Assembly (NCBI GenBank): GCA_022702705.1
Contig: CM040424.1
Coordinates: 143,969,165 to 144,033,164 of the forward strand
DNA length: 64,000 nucleotides
Direction: 5' to 3'
DNA from: Papilionanthe hookeriana x Papilionanthe teres
Taxonomy: Eukaryota; Streptophyta; Magnoliopsida; Asparagales; Orchidaceae
Made by a program: the position numbers and the translations under genes. Shown here piece by piece: positions 58,701-64,000 of the stretch (the stretch's first letter is position 1; every line of letters begins with the position of its first letter). The notes under the pieces were generated by a model, which saw only the letters and a program-made list of their open reading frames with translations, was not told the origin of the DNA and did no database searches.

Positions 58701-60439
58701 TTTTGAGTTTTTAAGGAAGCTTTTCTAACTTACTGCACCACATTCTTCACTAAATGCAACAGTCTCGTGATCTATAAAATTTTATTTCTTATTTAAAACA
58801 TATTTCATAAATTTGTTATAACTAGACATTTTTTCCAAAGCCTCAGCAAAAGGGTATTAATTGTAAGCTTTTTAAATATCTCAAAAAATTTTGAAATTGT
58901 TGACCCAATTTTTATTGTTTAAGTTTTTGATGAAAAGATGGTTGAAGTATTTTTAAATTAGTCTTAGTTGGAGAGACAGGGTTTTCCAATTCCTTAGGAA
59001 TAGTTTCTTCAGAATTCTCAATTTCTTTAACTTCTCTCTCAACTTCAATCATTTTTTGAACTCGAACACTTTGTTCCTTTCTGCTGCTCAGTTGAACAAC
59101 TTTAACTTGCTCTTGCTTTTATACTTTTATCACTAGGATTTATCTCAACATTACTAGGAAGTGTTTCTTGAGGCTTATTGCTTAGTGTATTAGCAATTTG
59201 TCTCAATTGATTTTCTATATTTCGAATTGCAACACTTTCACTTCGTAAATGATTAGCCATTTGTAACACCACTTCTTCTATAGACAACTTCTTCTCCTTA
59301 ACTTGTTGATTAAATCAAGGAGGATAAGTATGTCTAAAGTTATCACTACCCTGGTTGTTCCAGTTCCCCAATGGGTTTGCTTGAGCGTTCCCCCATTGCT
59401 GACTTCCACCACTAGAATTATTATTTTGGTTAAAGTTAGGATGATTTTTTCAACCTGGGTTGTAATAATTAGAATATAGGTTATTATATCTATTAATAGC
59501 ATTTATAGTCTCCAATAAAGTGTGAGAATCAATCATTCGTCTTAAAGAATTTTCTTTAACCATTTGAGGTGTTGGATAAAAATTCATTCCAATTAGATCT
59601 ATCTTTTTACACAGCGCAGCTACTTAAGATATAATTATTGAAATAGCATCATTATCCTGAACACAGGCAACATTCTTAGGATTTACCCTATCAGAATGCC
59701 ATTGAAAATTATTTATAGTCATTTCTTCAAATAATGAATAAGCTTCATCAAATGGTGTACACATTAAAGAACCACCAACAGTAGCATCTACGATAGATCT
59801 AAAGGATCAAACTAACCCATTATAAAAAGTTTGAATAATTAACCAGTTTGGTAAAGCATTATGTGGACACTTTCTAAGGAGTTCATTAAATCTTTCCCAA
59901 CCTTTATAAATTGACTTCCCTTCATACTAACCAAAAGAAGTAATATCATCTATATGTTTAACAGTTTTTTAAGGTAGAAAATACTTAGCCAGAAATTTTT
60001 GAGCCAAATCTCCCTAAGTTCTAATAGATCCAGATGCTAACAAATTTAACCACGTCTTAGCTTTATGCCTTAACGAAAAAGGAAAAACTCTAAGTTTGAT
60101 GGCATCATTTAATACACCATCGTATTTAAATATAATACATAGTTCTAGAAAACTTACAAGATGTAAATTTGGATCCTCATTTGGTGTTCCCCCAAACTGA
60201 TTATTTTGCACTATTTGGATAATCAAAGGCTTAAGTTCAAATGAGTTAGCCACTACAGTAGAGATTTGAATACTTAAATGAATTTCATCTACTGTAAGGT
60301 TTGCATAATTTCTTAAAGGTCTTTGAAAATTATGATGTTCATTTTCAACATTTTGAATTTTAATATTATTTTGTGAAGTGTTTTCCATTTCTTGAAAATA
60401 TGAAGTCTTTATTCTCTTCGAACTCTTTGTATTGTTCAT
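58701..60439 (-). pseudogene. gag: Athila-3 gag
   Basis: Starts at ATG 60439 (MNNTKSSKRIKTSYFQEMEN) and is open to 60014. It includes the N-terminal block NYANLTVDEIHLSIQI and the capsid-like block LVSFLELCIIFKYDGVLNDA, LRVFPFSLRHKAKTWLNLLA. Further pieces at 59802 leftward (gag domain), 59502-59278 and 59287-59102 (EVVLQMANHLRSESVAIRNI, IENQLRQIANTLSNKPQ) are typical of Athila gag C-terminal regions. Broken between them. Confidence 0.82.
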
Positions 60440-60704
60440 TCTAATTTAGAATCGTAATACACTAAATCTTCAGATCCAGAACTACACATATATTAAATAA
60501 AAATTGTAGAAAATAAAGTAGCACACTAAATAAAATGAAAATATATATTCTTTTCTAACTTTTTGGGTTTTTCTAATTTTTTTATTTTTAATATTTTCAA
60601 AAAATTTTAAAGAACTAAAATTAATAATTTTTAATTTTAATCCTCGCAAAATTTTAAATCTACAATTCAAATAAAAATGTAAGTAAAAAGTTCTGTCACT
60701 TCCT

Positions 60705-60722
60705 TCTTCAACAACGGTGCCA
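60705..60722 (-). other. PBS of Athila-3, tRNA-Asp type
   Basis: On the minus strand TGGCACCGTTGTTGAAGA. The first 11 bases fit the Athila PBS with one change; the 3' half is diverged. It lies six bases inside the LTR end. Confidence 0.75.
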
Positions 60723-60728
60723 AAAACT

Positions 60729-62291
60729 TGACCCGGCCTGCAATTACGTGTATTTTTAATCTCCAAAATATAGCAAAAAATTTGACCCATATTATATTTA
60801 GCGGCTAGTGTGCAAAATAGAAATATTATAAATTTTAGAAAATAGTTTACATACTAGGGGTATTACGCAAGTATACGTATCATTTCAAGTAATATAGGAT
60901 TCTTCTTAAAAACGTCAGTATCGATCCTACAGGAAAGGGAGAAATTAATTAAATTAACTTGCAAAATTTCTACTTAAATTGTAGATAAAAATATATAAGT
61001 AAACACTGATGATATGCTTGCAAAAAGATTCCTACAATATTTAAACGAAACTAACGACTAAGTGTAACAACTTAATAAAGTAACGAGTTTGAATGTTATG
61101 AAAAACCTTTCCCCTTGCAAAAAGATATTAATCTATGTAGGATTCAAATGATTAAAGAAAAAATGATGTATTGTGACAAATAAAAATAATCATAATTTTT
61201 ACCCTCTCCTGGTGCTAGCAAAGAACATTGGCTAACTTAAGGCTGATTCCTTAACATCTTAATTCTGCATCAAAATTATCTAGCATCTCACCTATAGATA
61301 TCCCTAAGCCTATACAACTATATTGGTCAAATCTCAGTGTCGGGGTACTAAACTTTAATCCAAATTGATAAGAATCTAGTCTGTCACTCTAGCACTAACC
61401 AATTCTACACCCATTGAAACCTATCTCCTTATTTATTTGCACTCTTCATAGATCTCGGTCGCCCTTCATCACAATGGTAGTATGGTATTCACTAGTTTTG
61501 GTGAAATCATAGCCCTCTCGGGTCATTATGTTTCTCAACAGATTTTAACCCCGCAAGTGGCCAATTTACAAATTTAATGAAGAATTGGTGAAAATACCAT
61601 CACAATATTTTTGAAAATAAATGAAGTATTTCAATCATTCTCATCCCACAAGAATAATTCCCATCTGCAAGGAGAAAGAAAGGGAAATACTCAGAAAACA
61701 TGGAAATTAACAAAAATAAAACATATGCATTGAAATCCAAGTCTTACAATAAAAACATAAACACAAATACAAAATATCTTATGTCTTCTCACCTAGCAAG
61801 CTTCTAGAGTTTCCTTCCAGCAATCTTCAAACTATAACTCGCACAAACACTAAACATGCTCACACACACTTAAACACAAAGAAGGAAAACCTAACTTACT
61901 AATTTCCACTTGAATTTGAGGTAAAAGTCCCCTTAGATCTTGGTCGAATTTCTCTCATTCTATTGAACACTGAAAATCACTAAGGGTTGCTTTAAGAATA
62001 TCTTCGAAATTTGGTCAAATAAATTGAATTTTATAGAAGCATAGTTACTGGCGCTATAGTGTCAGTCTGGGGCACTATAGCGTCTGGTTCGCTCGATATA
62101 TGGAGCTATAGCACCTCACTAAAGTCTACAATTTTGCTCCAATTTTCCCTCATTTTCTCTAAATGCTCATTCCATGCACCTGAAACCAAAAACTTGCAAA
62201 ATATATTTCTTTAAAGTGCAATATTATAAAAAATGTATAGAGAATGCTTATAAAATGTGCACTAAAAACATGTAATTTTTTATGTGGATCA
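60729..62291 (-). repeat. 5' LTR of Athila-3, 1,563 bp
   Basis: Plus-strand view starts TGACCCGGCC and ends GTGGATCA. Shares the 3'-terminal block and the central TGTCACTCT block with the other Athila LTRs. Around 62040-62105 the palindromic repeats have the form GGCGCTATAGTGTC / GGCACTATAGCGTC in place of GCGCCTAGGCGCC. The next bases (CCTAT) could be the target duplication; the partner is absent. Confidence 0.85.
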
Positions 62292-62780
62292 CCTATGACC
62301 CGCACATGCCAAATTACCCTTCTCCTGTTGGTATATTTTGCACATTTCATTCTTGGGCAAAGCATGACCAATTCTTCTTCCATTCTTGAACCATTCTTTC
62401 AAACAATGAATGGGTCTTATAATTGTTGATCCTAAAATTAATCAATAATTCCCACAACAAGACAAATCAACTTTTAATGAAATAACAACTCGACACCAAA
62501 ACTTCTGACAAATTATTAAACCCAATCTTATCCTAGTCTCGAGACTGGGTCCAGATTATCCTGTCGAAAACTTTGCAAATAAAAAAAATCACTAAAAAAT
62601 GCCTAGTTTACACAACGACGCATAAAATGCATAATAGAGTTTTGAAGACAAATCAAACTAATATTTTGATCTTCTCCAAACCGTAGTAATGGATTCCCCA
62701 AGGTTAGTCTTTTCATTCACCGAAGGGTTTGACTTGCCAACAGACAAAAGTGTGTGATACTAAGGATCGTCGATTAAGTT
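62292..62780. other. Unassigned flanking sequence
   Basis: No gene, repeat or element recognised. The two overlapping short ORFs (62159-62383 minus, 62244-62429 plus) straddle the LTR edge and are chance. Confidence 0.4.
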
Positions 62781-63845
62781 CGGATCCAGGTGTTGGTCGT
62801 TAAATTTGGGGAAGTGATTTTAAAATATGATTTAAAAGATAGTTTCAATTTAATATATGTATATATGTAGTTTTGAAAAATACCATTTTAATGAAATCAA
62901 ACTGGACCCATATAATCAATAGTTTAAATAATCAAGTGCTTCATTACAAGACATGTATCTTTCCCGAAGAATAGATACATTGTTTTATAATGAGGCTTGA
63001 TCAAATAAACTAAAGAATTCATGACATCTGTTTGGACTGCAAACCTTTTGTATTGACCGACAATTTCCCCTATCTAATATAAAGGAATTAGATAAAGTTT
63101 ATATTAATCTGGGGTCTTTAAGTTTCCTATAAGAGCAAGCCCCTATAGTTAATTACATCTTAGATAAACGAAGTTAACTAAGAAAACTCTTGATAAAGAT
63201 CAGGAAATATTGTATCCATGGATTCCTATTGGTAGGTTTCTTCAAGAAAATATGGTAATAGAAAATCTAATAGGTGATTGACTCAAATTTCATAACATTT
63301 ATTCTAGGAGTCCAAGTGAGAAGAAAACTAGAGGAAATGTAAGGATCTGAGAAAATCTCAGTGTTTTCCCAAACTATCCTATTGTTTGGCTCCAACTTGA
63401 GACATTTATTTAATGTTTCATCTTACCAATTTTTTTATTTAGGTCTCACATTCACTTGATACCGATCATGTGAATAGCCTGGAAGATAGGAGGGTTTATT
63501 TCTTAACTGATGATGACCTCGGAACTTAAGACGAGTTAGGACTTATATTGCACGAAGTACAAAAGCCTAAAGGAATAAAGTGAGGGTTTATGTTGCAATA
63601 GGCAAACTACCTCGAAGTCCTATGGCTTGTTGTTTAATTTCTAAGGAGTATTGCTGTTGATGGTGGTCATGTTGCCCACTGCGCATGCTCCAAGCTCCTA
63701 GTCGTAGCAAGTTTAGATTTAAGAAGTGTCAATTGGAGGAGAAAAGAGAAGTCTCATGTTTTAGAAAGTTGGAAATTGAGGTGGCTTAATGATTTATTAA
63801 GGGACAATGTTTAAGTTGATTAAGCGGAACCGATTAAGATCCTGA
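62781..63845 (-). mobile_element. Old diverged Ogre LTR remnant
   Basis: Collinear with the inverted Ogre LTR 33700-34760, but much diverged. Shared blocks: AGAGCAAGCCCCTATAGTTA (63126) and AATTACATCTTA, AACTACCTCGAAGTCCTATG (63604), CATGCTCCAAGCTCC (63682) and the GATTAAGATCC end. Only the last kilobase or so of the LTR is represented. Confidence 0.75.
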
Positions 63846-63904
63846 TCCGCAATTTAAATATACTTAAAATATAAGAATTTGACACCACTACTAGAAGATA
63901 TAAA

Positions 63905-63922
63905 TCCCCGACAACGGCGCCA
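63905..63922 (-). other. PBS of a further Athila element, tRNA-Asp type
   Basis: On the minus strand TGGCGCCGTTGTCGGGGA, 17 of 18 matching the Athila tRNA-Asp PBS. The LTR of this element begins at about 63929. Confidence 0.8.
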
Positions 63923-63928
63923 AAACCT

Positions 63929-64000
63929 TAAACCCACCCTGCGCTTTAATCCAATTCAAATTTACTTTAGTAACAAGTAAATATTTTAATCCTTTGTCGA
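63929..64000 (-). repeat. LTR edge of a further Athila element
   Basis: TAAACCCACCCTGCGC here parallels TGACCAAACCCGC (46436) and TGACCCGGCCTGC (60729). It runs out of the window. Confidence 0.6.

Larger units (their letters stand above)
49010..62291 (-). mobile_element. Athila-3: decayed minus-strand Athila element split by a solo Ogre LTR
   Basis: Reads leftward: 5' LTR (62291-60729), PBS, gag, protease, RT start (57960-57534), a solo Ogre LTR (57528-49281), RT continuation (49275-49010). RNase H, integrase, third ORF and 3' LTR are missing, replaced by an Athila-like LTR at 49009. Many stops and frame changes; clearly older than Athila-1. Confidence 0.88.

Noticed and set aside
62159..62429. 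Overlapping 61-74-codon ORFs at the Athila-3 LTR edge
   Set aside because: They straddle an LTR boundary and have no recognisable content.

Overview
This window is plant nuclear DNA made almost entirely of nested LTR retrotransposons. I see no host protein-coding gene, tRNA or rRNA. The elements are Ty3/gypsy (Metaviridae) of two lineages found in flowering plants. One is Tat/Ogre: tRNA-Arg primer site, two RNase H domains, very long LTRs. The other is Athila: tRNA-Asp-type primer site and a third ORF downstream of pol. The density and size of the insertions suggest heterochromatin of a large-genome angiosperm; the species cannot be told from the sequence.

Layout. 1-25421: one Tat/Ogre element on the + strand (Ogre-A), with a 5' LTR cut by the window edge (1-5288), PBS, gag, protease, RT, RNase H, a second RNase H and integrase, then an extra ORF (14454-15890), an 82-bp tandem array, a polypurine tract and a 7.46-kb 3' LTR. 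25422-28800: an inverted gag-leader fragment of a second Ogre copy (Ogre-B). 28801-45542: a 5'-truncated Athila element on the + strand (Athila-1) with pol, a third ORF and a 3' LTR, split by a 7.4-kb solo Ogre LTR (33625-41032, 5-bp target duplication AACCC). 45543-47879: the 5' end of a minus-strand Athila (Athila-2). 47880-49009: a remnant of a plus-strand Athila-like LTR. 49010-62291: a decayed minus-strand Athila (Athila-3), split by another solo Ogre LTR (49281-57528, duplication GTATC). That solo LTR itself carries an 882-bp LTR-like insertion (55783-56664, duplication GCAAC). 62292-64000: old flanking sequence, a diverged Ogre LTR remnant, and the PBS and LTR edge of one more Athila.

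The main discovery is the extra ORF of Ogre-A. It encodes an AlkB-like 2-oxoglutarate/Fe(II) dioxygenase domain of the plant ALKBH9/ALKBH10 type (the RNA N6-methyladenosine demethylase family). The iron ligands (HxD...H) and the 2OG-binding arginine can all be read. It follows the integrase after an AT-rich spacer ending in a good splice-acceptor-like site. A retroelement carrying its own RNA demethylase would suggest that it edits the methylation of its own genomic RNA.

Reading frames in the Ogre copies are broken many times. Many differences between copies fall on CAG/CTG trinucleotides, which become CG, CCG or CTCG. CWG is the plant CHG methylation context, so part of the apparent decay may be a base-calling artefact. 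Calls of 'pseudogene' below carry that caution.
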